Positions 1 through 11,870 of a DNA stretch of 64,000 nt are shown in pieces. The position numbers were made by a program, and so were the translations under genes. The notes below the pieces were generated by a model that ran no database searches, had not been told where the DNA came from, and worked only from the letters and a program-made list of their open reading frames with translations. The DNA lies in assembly GCA_910591455.2 (NCBI GenBank), contig OU342808.1:7649404-7713403 (forward strand), written 5' to 3'. This DNA comes from Pholis gunnellus. Its lineage: Eukaryota > Chordata > Actinopteri > Perciformes > Pholidae. Each line of letters opens with the position of its first letter. Within the stretch, counting starts at the first letter, position 1.

Positions 1-888
1 AAATGACCCGCGTTTCCAGATCAGACACCGTGGGGGCGGGGTGGGGGAGGGTTTAATAGTGTAAAGTGCCCTGTTATATGGACTGAATTTTAAAAAGGTG
101 CTACTGGAAGGCGGTGGAGAAAAAAAAAACGCGGAGATATAGAATGACCCATAACTGTGAGAAACGGACCCTTTTGAGGCGACGAGGACCTCGTTCACCT
201 TCATTGAGTCACCTCTGCTTTGTGTTCAAAATGCAATGTGTGTATTTGTGCCATGAATGCCATTCCCTGTAGATTGAATGCACAGTTTTCTACAGAGTCC
301 TTTGGCTAGACAAAGAATACAATAGGTTACCATTAGACATTTGCCTCAATGAAAAATGATTTCCTTCAAAATTGACAAGGTGGCGTTGCTGAGTAATTTA
401 GGCCTATTATTTCTGTGTATTATCGAGTAAATGGCCTCTGATTCACTGCTTGTCACAGAACCAGGCGGACCAAGGGGGGGCCGGTGTGCCTAACAGTTCC
501 CCTTTGTTCACGCCAAGGTTTTCGTCGGGCCTTCAAGACCTCCATTTTTTAAACAGAAATGCCTAATTCATCCCACATGGTTCCTTCCTCTCATTTTCCT
601 CCCCTTCTTTTTTTCGTTCATTTTCACATGCACGCTCACACATCACAGGCCACACCTGGACACGCCCGCGGCCCGAGCAGTCGCGTACAGAGCAAACACG
701 GACAAAGATGCGTGCATTTAGGTTGCGCACCCGAGCACACACCTTCACCCTCGGCTCCCGCTTGGCTGTAGCTTCCCCAGTCGGTCAGTCAATGCTGGAA
801 GTTGCTGATTCAGACAGCTGTCGCGGCAGCATCAGCACTGGGGGCTACGCCAGACAGACACCACGCAAAGCCACGTAGACATTATGCT

Positions 889-893
<5 letters not shown>

Positions 894-931
<38 letters not shown>
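894..931. repeat. (TG)19 microsatellite
   Basis: Uninterrupted TG dinucleotides over 38 bp. Confidence 0.95.
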
Positions 932-934
<3 letters not shown>

Positions 935-1061
935 TAGGAGTGGGACGTGTGCATATGTGTCTGAGCATGCATCAGTGGTTTAGGTTAGTTCACTTTATAC
1001 TGTATTCAACCAACATGCATGCTGCAACTGCGTTCCTTATATTCCTTCACAAGGGCAGACA

Positions 1062-1195
1062 AGATGGCCGTGTTGTTAGAGAGATGGTGCCATGATCGAG
1101 AAGTCGCAGGTTTGACAGCCAGTGTTGATGTTGCACCCCTTACCTGCTCATTCATCAGAATTTTTCCTGCATAAAAGTGTCGGCTAAAGGACCTA
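1062..1195 (+). mobile_element. Degenerate tRNA-derived SINE
   Basis: The left part resembles a tRNA gene that has lost its folding. A box A-like segment (TGGCCGTGTTGTTAGAG, 1065-1081) is followed about 30 bases later by a box B-like segment (GGTTTGACAGCC, 1109-1120, close to GGTTCGANNCC). The right part carries ATAAAAGTGTCGGCTAAAGG (1171-1190), a decayed form of the ATAAAAGCGTCTGCTAAATG tail common in fish SINEs and shared with a partner LINE. Neither an intact tRNA cloverleaf nor a target-site duplication could be recognised, so this is an old, inactive copy. Confidence 0.6.
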
Positions 1196-1319
1196 ATTCT
1201 CTGACAGATGGGATATGACAGCCATTTGATGGCAAAAATGTTTTTTTAGTGATTTGATTGGGAAGAAAATTCGCCCCTGGAATTACCTCCGTGGGAAAGT
1301 GAATTAACCTCAATCTCAA

Positions 1320-1545
1320 AGGGTCAGTTCACCCAAATTACAAAAAACATATTTACCTGTAGTTGTATTTAGTCATGCAAAACGTTTTCATTTTAGTTGG
1401 AGTTCACTATACTTTTCTGAGACTTCAGCTTTCACCCTCTCCCATTGCCTCCCACCCACTCAGCAATGTCCTGTTGCACTGGATAATCCATAAACCCGAC
1501 AACAGATTTCATAGGCACTATTTCTCTGGTATAGAGTAATTCCAA
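1320..1545 (+). repeat. Dispersed teleost repeat (GGGTCAGTTCACCCAAATTA type)
   Basis: It opens with GGGTCAGTTCACCCAAATTA followed by CAAAAAACATATTTACCTG. Further in it has CAGCAATGTCC, GGATAATCC and TTTCATAGGCACTATTTC. I recognise this order of motifs as a repeat scattered through many percomorph genomes, probably a non-autonomous DNA element. The copy is diverged and both ends are approximate. The recognition is from memory and was not tested by a search. Confidence 0.5.
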
Positions 1546-2253
1546 CAACATTCTGAAATTGTATTATGTGGATTTTCCAGAGTAACTGGGACGTGAAATC
1601 TAAAAACCAAAACTATGTACATGGCTATATACATGATTTTTGTTTGTATTTCGGATATTGTATTGTAAGAATTGTATCACCGTTTTACCCGGAAAAATCT
1701 GTCAAACTAGATATATTTTTGTTTTTAACGCACTGGTATACCGGTCCAGGTATCTGAATCGGAAAGGAAAAGAATGGCAACGGAGCGTCTCTAGTTTAAT
1801 GTGTCATGTTTCAATGCATGAGTCATGTGTGTGTGTATTGTTCTTTTTAGCAAGCAAGTCCATTGGTGGTTGATGACTGTGCGCACCACTTGGGGTCCTT
1901 AGCTCCCGCTGTGCTCTGAGGGGGTGGGGATACCCTCCATAGATTAGACACCATCTGTTAGCTGGCACTTGACAAACACATTGCCTTCTTCTGCACACAC
2001 AAACACATAGACACCCTTATTAACATTGTTCACTAATTTCCTTCCTTCTCAACTTTTCCCACTGTCGCCGTCACCTTCGTCCTTTAACTTTTCACTTTGT
2101 TTTTACTGTAGGCTTTCCCCATATCTTGTTTTTCTTTCTAATGCATCCATGTCCTGTTTTCCCAGACTGTATTTTCCCTCCTTTTTTTCCCCTTCCTTCT
2201 CCCTCACTTCCTTGTGTCTTGTGTCCTCGACTCCTGCTTTCCTTCCTCCTACA

Positions 2254-2274
2254 CCCCCCCCCCCCCCCCCCCCC
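2254..2274. repeat. Poly-C run, 21 bp
   Basis: Unbroken cytosines within a pyrimidine-rich stretch (about 2030-2280). Confidence 0.95.
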
Positions 2275-2521
2275 TCCTGTCTGGTGGGAGTGTTTGGGTG
2301 TGAAAGACGGTCATTAAAGAGATGCCCCCTCTCCTGCTGGGAGTAATCATCTATGAAAGAGGACACATTAATGTTACCACAGCTAACACTGTTTGCTCTG
2401 TGTGTGTCGCCGTCTGAGTGGCCCATGATGCCAACATGGCCCACTTTGTCCCCCCCCCAGCACCCCCTCCTCACACACTCGCCAAATCCTCCCTCAAGGT
2501 CACAGTCACTCAGACCATATG

Positions 2522-2522
<1 letters not shown>

Positions 2523-2555
<33 letters not shown>
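2523..2555. repeat. (TG)n microsatellite
   Basis: Uninterrupted TG repeats over 33 bp. Confidence 0.95.
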
Positions 2556-2562
<7 letters not shown>

Positions 2563-2736
2563 GAGATCTCAGTCTGTTGCTGATCCCATGACTCTTGCTT
2601 TCTTGTACCTTTATGAATAGAGCTCATTCTCTAAGGAATCACAGGCATATTTTTCAAATCCTATTTTTGAAATTGGCATATAATCCGCCGTCCAATTTTG
2701 CAGGAGTTGATGCTGAACTTAAATAAATGTGTGCAT

Positions 2737-2740
<4 letters not shown>

Positions 2741-2771
<31 letters not shown>
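2741..2771. repeat. (GT)n microsatellite
   Basis: Uninterrupted GT repeats over 31 bp, with a second shorter GT run just downstream near 2798-2812. Confidence 0.95.
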
Positions 2772-2772
<1 letters not shown>

Positions 2773-3275
2773 CGGAGTGTGCTTGTTTTCAGCGGTATGT
2801 GTGTGTGTGTGTTTTGTTAGTGTCATTTTTGTGTCAGCGTTGTTTGTGTGTGGCATCTCTGTGTTTCATCCTGCCTCCTTGGGTTCAATGCTCTCTGGCT
2901 ATTCTGAAGGTCGGAGATGACACCGCGGGAGAGGGGTCAGTCATCACTGCCACCCCTCCATCTCCTCCTCTCTCCATCTCTCCATCTCTCCTTTCATGTG
3001 TTCTCATCTCTCTCTTGTGTGGCTCTTGGTATGTGGACTTTATTAAATTTTCCTCCGGGTGGGTGACGGAGAAGACAGGAGGGGGATCAGGGGAGTCATC
3101 CCCTCTTTGCTGCTTTCATCTGTCTCTCCTCTTTCATTCCTGCAAGGGGACTGTGGTTGGAGGGTGCATGCGGTGAAAAGGTAGCCCAGGAAACCTCTGC
3201 CCTCTTTGGGCACTGTGCTCCATGACAGCTCCCTGATTCCATCTGGAGGTCAGGGAGTGGAAAAAGAGATATCTA

Positions 3276-3321
<46 letters not shown>
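3276..3321. repeat. (CT)n microsatellite
   Basis: CT repeats with a single TTT interruption. Confidence 0.95.
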
Positions 3322-3324
<3 letters not shown>

Positions 3325-5286
3325 ACATATCACATACATATCACATGCTGCACTGTCTTTAAGGCCTTAAGCCTGACAGAAAAAAAAAAAAAATTAAAAT
3401 TGTTCTGCAGCTCTGCTCTTTCTCGTCAATCTTCCACAATCAATGGAAATTAAAAAAATGTGCTTTGCGCCAGCAAAATAAGACGCAGCCTCAGATTGCT
3501 TTGCAAAGCCAGTTAGTTGGATCGTGAACGCTTCCCTTAATGAACAGGTCAACAGATCCTGTTCTGCTTATGCAAACACATTCTTAAACACGCATGAATG
3601 TATCCACCTGATTATCGATTGGTGTTTGTGTCTTTTTGGTTCACGGTAGATGAATGTAGTTATAGTGTAATTGCAGCATTACAGTGGTTTATATGTTTAA
3701 AACTGTATTTTATTCGCTCTACTGTGATGAAGCATTCTTTCCCTTGTGGTCAGGACATCAGGTTTCTGTTTTTGTGAGTGTGGTGTGTGTGTGGTTGCAC
3801 ACATGTGAGACTGAGAGTGCAATAGACTCGATGAATTTGAATATGAATCCAAGACAGAAAAGGCATATAACGCCCTTTTCGTTGAGTTTTCTTTGGTCCA
3901 ATTCTTCAGTAGCTGCTCAGTCCTGGTGATGCTGTGTTGTTTTTGTACCATTATGATGGTGGTCTTCCCTGGGGCTTTCTGGCTCACACTGTCTCTGTTA
4001 CAGCCAGGGAATCAGCTGAGATAATTGATTGCTTGAAATGATCCTTTCCCCCCTTTGTTCGCTGCTTACACTGTCTGGATACTGTAAAGCTTGTTTATTG
4101 GCAGAGATTAATTATCCATATTACCCATTGGGAAAATGGGTAGAGAATTAATTGAGGTCAATATCATAGGTTCTATTTTGCCATCAAATCGGGTGAACAT
4201 GATCAAATAAGTAAAGACGGCCTGCTATTTTTCATGTCACTCTGTAGTTTTGAGACAGAGTAGGGGACTGTAGAGGCGGTCGCTTTGAATTTCTTTGTTG
4301 TTTCCTAAAACAAACAAGTTCATTCAGGGAAATTCGACTCCCATCCTCCTAACCTTAATGGTGGCCTGCACAGCAGATCATTTGAAAGGAAAACAAGATG
4401 GTTAGTCAAACACGCAGATGACAATTCTTCATGCGCAGAGTTTCGTCCACTGTTTTGAATAATGTGTTCTTTATGCAACTGATTGGGTATAGGACCTGAC
4501 CGTGTATTTGCTTAATGTGATCATGTCAAGGTCACGGTCACAAGAATATCAATCCTAGTAGTGTGGACAAACTGTGTTAGACCAGATATTGTGTTTGCAC
4601 CCAGTGGACAATTTGTAAAAAAAAAAGAAAAAGAAAAAAAGAATCCGGTGACAGGTAAATTATTGCTTTCCCTCTTGTTTTACTCTAAAATCTGCAGCCA
4701 ACAGAGCGGGATTAATAATTTGTATTAACAAGAGGGATGCCAGCCTCCTTTCATCCATTCTCAAATTGTGCCCCTCTTTGCTTCCACCCCTGTCACCCTG
4801 CTGATTATACCTGACAGTTCCTCCCTCTCATCGTCTGAGATGACAAAGTGTCTCTCCTTTGCTCTCAGTGTCTCATCCCTCACCCACGGATGGCCCAGAT
4901 CACAGTAGGAGCAGATATGAGACCAGGGAGCAGATCCGTCAAAACTCCCCTTTCTACCTGGAACTCATTTTTCAGAGCCCGGTTGGGCAAGCGTGTGGCA
5001 TCTCTTAGTGGTAAATGTGATTTATCCACTAAGCCGTTGCTTGGTGGCGGCCAACGTGGCTATAAGAGCAGCCAGACTTACAATTAACACAGATTTATCT
5101 GCTAGCTCAACTCTGAATCAGCAGTGTTGATAATGAAGACGCCTCTGGTCGAACACGGGAGGAGTTTTTAGTGTTAAAATCGATTGAGAAGTCAATTCGT
5201 GCTTATTTGTGTGTGCAGAGAAGAAAGTCAAGTCTTATTTTTTGTCCTGAATGTGTAATTTGAAAGGACATTATCTATTAATCGTC

Positions 5287-5667
5287 ACCATAGACTGTAT
5301 GTAAGAATGTAGTCACCGTGACGTAACCCATTGGTTTGAGGACTACGGTTTTGAAGCCTCGAATTTGGCTTTTATGTCCGTCGCCATCTTGGTTTGTGAT
5401 TGTCGCCATCTTTGCTTTTGGTCAGAGAATCGCCCCCTGCTGGCCATTAGAAAGAATGCAAGTTTAAGCCACTTCAGCTTGGAGGCTGCCTCCCGATCGT
5501 CAATTCTAACACTATAGAGCACTTTTAGATTAGTAGCATACTTAAGAAAAATGGAAGAAAGACAGAAACAAAGATGACAACTCAAATACCAACTTGCCCC
5601 TCTCACTCCCCAGGACACCTCATGACCATGATGCTATAACAGTATTAAATAAAATCATGGTCTATTT
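5287..5667 (+). repeat. Dispersed teleost repeat (CCATAGACTGTATGTAAG type)
   Basis: The left end reads ACCATAGACTGTATGTAAGA and continues with GTAGTCACCGTGACGTAACC, CATTGGTTTGAGGACTACGG and GTCGCCATCTTGG. This motif string is one I know from high-copy fish repeats, there usually as CATAGACTGTATATAAAGAT. The right edge carries ATGGTCTATT, which partly mirrors the left end (ATAGAC), suggesting a short-TIR DNA element. The middle half is less typical. The boundaries are approximate. Confidence 0.6.
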
Positions 5668-6377
5668 GTATCCGCACCACTGCATTCCTTTGCCACAACA
5701 GGAGGAAAAGCCCAGCCACATAATTTAACACAACACTAGGCCAATAAAAAGACATTGGAGGCAACAAAGACAGACATTTAGCAGTACAGCATTAGACAGG
5801 ATTAGGATGATTCAGTGTAGAAAGGAGGCGCCGCAGATGACAGCTTTAGCCACACGTTTCACTAGGTGTCATTTAATACAGCTCCACTGCTGAGCCAAAA
5901 TGAATTCCCTCGTGATGACTTCTGCTCGTTGCGTTCTCTTTTATTTATATATTTACCATCGTTGTATTTGTTCCCCCGTCTCCGTTTTGCATTCCTCACA
6001 GTTTTAATGGATTTATTTATTTCCAGTCTTTCTTTCCAATGTGGCAGCATTCAGAATACCACCAATTTGCAAGAAAATTAGTCCATTTCATCTCTGTAAT
6101 TATTGACATGAGGGGAGGTTGGGGGTGTGTTTGAAACACTCACACACGGCCATTACTGGTTTCTTTGAAGCCTGCAGAAGCTTTCTCTGTCAACAGGTTT
6201 GCCAAGAAACCGTGACATGATTTACTATCACCCAGACAGTTTACTTCACGTCGAGTAGTTTACATGCGCATGCAGCGAAACAGTGACCACATTTCATAAC
6301 GGGTCACAATCTTAAATCAAAACAATTTTTTTTACAATTTTCCCTCCCTCCCTCCCCACTCCTCTCTGTTAAGGTTC

Positions 6378-6392
6378 GGGGGGGGGGGGGGG
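6378..6392. repeat. Poly-G run, 15 bp
   Basis: Unbroken guanines following a CCCTCCCTCC-rich stretch that could pair with it. Confidence 0.95.
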
Positions 6393-6972
6393 ACTGAGAG
6401 GGGTGACAGGGTTTAGGTCCTAGCTTAATCTAACGCCAATCTGGCGTCGTGTGAAGAAATGCTGAGATTGGGCCATGGCTGGAGGTTAGGTCAAGTCCCC
6501 CGTGTAAACCTACAGCATTCCTCGAGCCCTAATGGTGTATTGCATTCGTGCCTCCTGCAGCCTGTGCGTGTGCATGTGTGTCGGTGTGCATTTTCACACC
6601 TCCACCATATCAACTTATATTTCCACTGTGCGGCGTAGCATGGGGAGCAGGGATCCCTGAGGGCTCTGGGTTTATGCTAAGACCATTATAAAGGGTCGCG
6701 ATTGCGGGCGATTGTGTGAGAATGTGTTTATGTATGTCTGCATGGGGCGCCAACAGGGCCCTCCCTCGGGCTGGGTTTTAATTCCAAATGGACGTGTGTG
6801 GACGGCTAAAAATTGTGTGTGGGTGGGTGATGGGGGTCCGTATATGCAGTGTGAAAAATGGTTATTGTAGTGTAATCAGCATGTTGACCTGAGCCAGAGT
6901 TAATATTGTGGAGCTTGACCTTTTCTGTTGGCGGGAGAAGATTAGTGCCTTCCATCCCCTGTGGCTTTATGC

Positions 6973-6975
<3 letters not shown>

Positions 6976-7009
<34 letters not shown>
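6976..7009. repeat. (AC)17 microsatellite
   Basis: Uninterrupted AC repeats over 34 bp. Confidence 0.95.
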
Positions 7010-7011
<2 letters not shown>

Positions 7012-7369
7012 ATGCTTGCATATACTTAATTAAGGAGTAGTCAGCATTCTCTCAAACGCCAGATATACGGCAGTATCAGAAACGGTAATCCCCCTCACGT
7101 ACAGTACATATATAAAACGGACAACGCTCAGAGATTTCAGTCCTGCCCATCAGTTTCAATCCATTTTCACAACAAATAGACACGTTTGTTTGAGTATCTG
7201 ATGATGTAACGTCTTCTGCTGCAGCTGAATCTAGAAACAGGCTGGACGGCTCCATAAGATGCAGAGGCAGACTCGTTGGGTGTTCTAAGCAAGCCGTTGT
7301 TCGTTTAAAGAAAGACACCTGATTCACTCGCTCTCATCTGTTTTTTAATTTGCATCTGGGAAACCTGCC

Positions 7370-7409
7370 CATTCATACTGTACCTACCCAGTCATACTGT
7401 ACCTACCCA
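7370..7409 (+). repeat. Two-copy tandem repeat, about 20 bp unit
   Basis: TCATACTGTACCTACCCA occurs at 7374-7391 and again from 7393 with the same core, giving two adjacent near-identical units. Confidence 0.7.
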
Positions 7410-9101
7410 TGCCTGGGGGAAATAGCGACATCCTTTGATCACAGTAAGACTGGTTTGCTAGCAACCACCTTCCCACTTTCCCCACTTTTCTGACTCTGTT
7501 CTTTTCTGACTTCATCTGCTTTCATAACCTCCCGTGCTCTCTCCCTTACTTTCACCTCTTAAATCCTCCCAGTAGTATTAAATTTGTGTTTATCCCTCCA
7601 GCCTGCCTCCCCCGTGTCCTCCGAGTCCCCACGGAAACATCCAAAGCACAGAGCCCCAGGTTGGGAGCCCTAGGCTGGGCTTGTAGCTGCCGTGGGAGCC
7701 CTCACAGGGATTTGCAAGCTCTAGGGACCCTGTAATAGCTGCACAAGGTCTGGTATTGCACCACAGAGAGGTGTATATGGAGAGCGGGCAGAAATAGAGA
7801 TAGATTGAGGGGGAAAAAAAGGAGTCTGAAAAGAAAATATGTGGTTTTGTGCAAATTTAGGATCATAAACATTTGTAATTTGTTGTAAATCTACACTGCT
7901 GGAATGTAAATATAAAAGCCCCCGGCATGTATGCCTCGAGCCCCTCCCACATATGAACCCCTGCCTCCCATTTGTCCCACAGAGAGGGAACAATTGGTCG
8001 CAGTGGTTTTCAGAGGCCCTGTCTCGGCCTCGGCTTTGTACGAGGATAAGATGATGTCCCATGCTAGGAACAAAGCTGGATAATTGACCCCCTTCAGTTT
8101 CGCTAGCGTGGCTCATGTGGCCTGTTGGACACAGGCGGCTTCCTGTGCACACATGAATGCACTGACAAGCGTAATCACGCTCACGCACAAGCAGGCGCTC
8201 CGAAATGCAAACAAAATGTGTCGCACTGGTTTTACTCCGATTGAACTAAAAGAGTGCGCGAGTAAATGTAAGCTCTGTGTCATTTCTGTCTCTCCGCCGT
8301 CATGGTGCATTTTCCCTGATCCGCCGAGTGCCTTTCAGTAGCTGAACATATACACCCTGTAATCTTTTCTGCTTTGTTATGCAGCCAAGGTGTAAACTTT
8401 CAGACTTGATGGACAGCTTTACAATAGGTGGGCTTTTCGCATTCTTCTGCGTGAATGGAGCATTCTTGATGCCTGGTGATAGCACTTAGCTGTGATAGAA
8501 CAATAAGAAATATGTTTGCTTGGAGTTGATAAACACCTTGTTGCTCCTAATCTCTTCATTTTGTCTCTTAAGTCCTGGTTCTCGTTCTCTCTCTGTGTGC
8601 ACAATATAAGTACAAAATGAAATGTGAACAAATCCCTTCCGTCACAATTAAATTGAAAAGAAAACACATCACCTCTCTGGCTTACTTTGGCAAAAAAAAA
8701 AAAAAAAACCCACTCTCATTTAGTATTCAAAACAGTGTTTAAATGACTCATGAGGGTTTCAACCTTTAATCACACTAATTGATTTGTTTGTGAGAGAAAC
8801 AACAGAACAAAAAAGTTAGCAACATAATGTGCTTAAATCTGTGGCCCAGCTTATGAACCTGCGCTCTCAACGCTCAGTGTTTGTTTGTGCGTTCCTCTCT
8901 CTCGCCCTCCCTCACTGTGTTATTGAGCTGGTGCCTGGTGCAGGTCAGCCACATCAGTCATTCTCAGATGGCCAGAGTAGCAATATACTGTATGCTAATT
9001 GTTTGCTGCTTAATATGCTACATCAATCAGGACTAATTATGACATTGTTCTTGCGCTCAGCGTTATTTCAGCAAATGAGGCCGAGTGGGTGAGAGAAGGG
9101 C

Positions 9102-9103
<2 letters not shown>

Positions 9104-9151
<48 letters not shown>

Positions 9152-9153
9152 GA
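9104..9153. repeat. (GA)n microsatellite
   Basis: GA repeats over about 50 bp with one GG interruption near the right end. Confidence 0.95.
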
Positions 9154-10825
9154 CACGGAAACAAAGAAAAACGGAGAGACGCTCCATAAGCGAAGTAGAT
9201 CAAGAATGCAAATGCAAGTGAGGATGTGCAGTGTATAACAAGTATCTACGCTCCGTGTAGTTTTTCAAGCGTCGGGGGGGAACTCCTGTATCATGATCAC
9301 TCCAGCGTTATTTAAACGTAACTTTCCATTTTGATGTGAATTTACTTCTACCACTGTTGCACTTTCTCGCTATTGGATGACTTTTGACTCAGACAATCGT
9401 CTCCGGCTGAGCAGGAGCTCCAATTAGGTGCGGCAAAAACAAAATGCACAGCACAAATATTACTAAAATGTAGTTTAGCGAGAGCTTTCTATGATTTTCC
9501 TCCGCGTTAATCGCCTTTCATGAGTGATTACCTCAGGAATTCCTTTTTAATGGGCTCCCACCGCACGGTAGAAGCGCCTCTTGTTACGCTGAATTATTGT
9601 CAGATATTGTGACGTGCCAGGCTATCAAAATATTATTTCTCTGGTAAAGAAACTTTAAAGTATACACACATGCACGCTCAGCCGTGTACGCGCGCTCTCT
9701 CTCTCTCTCACATATACGCACACACCTTTAAAAACTTCTTGACTGCAGTGTGTGACCTCCTGGTCGTTGCCAAGTGCTTGGGATGGGGGCCCTCTGGCTT
9801 TTTAATGGACTCCTAGGCAGTCCATTTCCATTGTGTGTGGAGAACAACCCTGGTGAATGCAGCAAATTAATCACATTTGGGCCCAGATTGGCTGCCACTT
9901 CCCTGAGTGAGCCCCCTTGCTAAGGTGCAACTCAGAGGACTCGAGGGGTCAGACAAGCACAAAATGGAGGGGCCGAGGGCAGAACAGGGGGAACTCTTTA
10001 GTTTAACCCTCGGCTGAAAGAGGAACAAGGCTGTCATTTTGTATTCTAGCATGGCCCCTTTCGTGCTCCTGCTGGCATTCCCGCTGCACTTTGTAGTAGC
10101 AGGTCCACGTGCCATTGTGTGTATGCGCGAGTGTGTGTTTGCGCGCGGGCAGGCAGAGACAGAGAGCGCTCTAGCTGTTTTGTCATGGCAAAGGTCAGCT
10201 TGTAGTGCCAGCTGGAGAGAGGCCTGTGAGGCCCACTGGGTAGGCAGACGTGGAAAAGTAAAAGGGCGAGAGGATGAATTCAAAGTTGTGGGAGGCGGCA
10301 GCGGTGGTGGGCTGGAGTGGGTTGCAGCATATGATGCAGAGGCAACACAGATTGCTTATCTAATCGTGTGATCTTTATTTCATCACATCACACATGAAAA
10401 GCAGGTGATGCTCTCCGATAAGAAAAACAACAAGGAGGAGGAGGGGTGGGCGGAGGAGATGGAGGGCGGAGATTTTAATGGGCGAGGGGGAGGCGAAGGC
10501 ATGGAGAAAGAGGAGAAAATAGCCTCAGCGGCGAGAGGAACCCCTCGGCTCGCCGCGGCCCCTGTTCAGTATGCATCCCCACTGTAGGGATGATAGTGGG
10601 GGCAGAAGAAGCCCATTGTTCCTCTCGGATCTTCCTCCCCCTTCGAAAAGAGAGATGGATGGAAGAGAGGAAGAGAGGACGGCAACAGACAGAAAGAGGG
10701 TTAGGGTGTGGGGCTGACCCGTGACCCCCCCACCCCCGACCCGCAGACACCCGCCACAACCGGGGCTTTTGTCTGAGGATCGAGCTCTCCGCGACCTCCT
10801 CCGTGTAAAATCGAACCCTTAGAAT

Positions 10826-10841
10826 CCCCCCCCCCCCCCCC
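10826..10841. repeat. Poly-C run, 16 bp
   Basis: Unbroken cytosines in a C-rich segment that follows a purine-rich block at about 10425-10700. Confidence 0.95.
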
Positions 10842-11804
10842 GCCCCGAACCCACTCGAATGTGACAAGGTCAGGGTTCAAACACTGTAAGGGGCCCGGGG
10901 GCAGTCAAATAGAACTAGGCAGCGGCATAGTGCATATGTTTTTGTGTGTGCGTGTGTGTGTGTGTGCACCTGGATATGTGGGTATGTGTTTATATGCTTG
11001 TGTGTGCAGTTGTTAAAAATCTGTGGTCATGTAATGTAATAAGGGGGTGTGTTTAAAAGAATAGGTCTCCCAGGGTTTTAGGGTGGTTAAACTAATGCCG
11101 GCTTTATGTTCATTTCAACACCCTTTCAGTCCTTTTCTACCTGTGTGTGTGTGTGTGTGTGTGATTGTGTGTAGTTATCTGGTTCCAGTTTGCTGCAGGG
11201 GCTTATCATTATAAGTTTTCATTATCATTTGTCTTCTGGTATCAGCGTATGGAAACAGCCAAACTAACTTGAATGTGTTTACCACTCATGGGGAAGAAAG
11301 ACTTGAAATGAGAAAGACTCTCCAATGGAGGCGGACAGAGTTTAGTATTTTCACAACCCCAAAACTAAAGGTGACATCAACCACCCTGTATCCAAGACAT
11401 CAGACACACACATTCACACGCTATGTCTCCCTCTTTTACTTCTTTACCCCTCTATACCCAACTTTATTCTCTGTTTAGGCTTTCATCATTGGTACATCAT
11501 GGTTTATATTCATTGGAGAGCCCATATACTGCTGCGAAATCACAGGAGCCTGACTGTTTCCATGTGTTGGCTTTTATTGCCGGTTTCCTGCCTCACTAAT
11601 GTGGATTTTATCAACTCAGCATGTGGGTAGTGATGTTTGAGCGCAAAGTAACGTTTCACTCTTTTGAACATTTTTCAACCCAACCCTCCACGACACGGTC
11701 GGTGCTCAAGCTTTGGGTAGATGTTCTTGGACACACGTAGACTTCAGTAATGTATAATATAAACACATAAACACTGGTTCTCTTTCTCGCTTTCTCTTTT
11801 AGAT

Positions 11805-11805
<1 letters not shown>

Positions 11806-11867
<62 letters not shown>
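11806..11867. repeat. (CA)31 microsatellite
   Basis: Uninterrupted CA repeats over 62 bp. Confidence 0.95.

Positions 11868-11870
<3 letters not shown>

Larger units (their letters stand above)
1561..5286. other. Non-coding intronic stretch, microsatellite-rich
   Basis: No exon or recognisable transposon. It holds the poly-C, TG and CT tracts listed separately and a pyrimidine-rich block at 2030-2280. The remainder is unique AT-rich sequence. Frames open here are translations of TG or C runs. Confidence 0.7.

Noticed and set aside
2103..2627. 174-codon minus-strand frame
   Set aside because: It spans the poly-C run and a TG tract, giving glycine and Thr-His runs. No homology or splice context was recognised.
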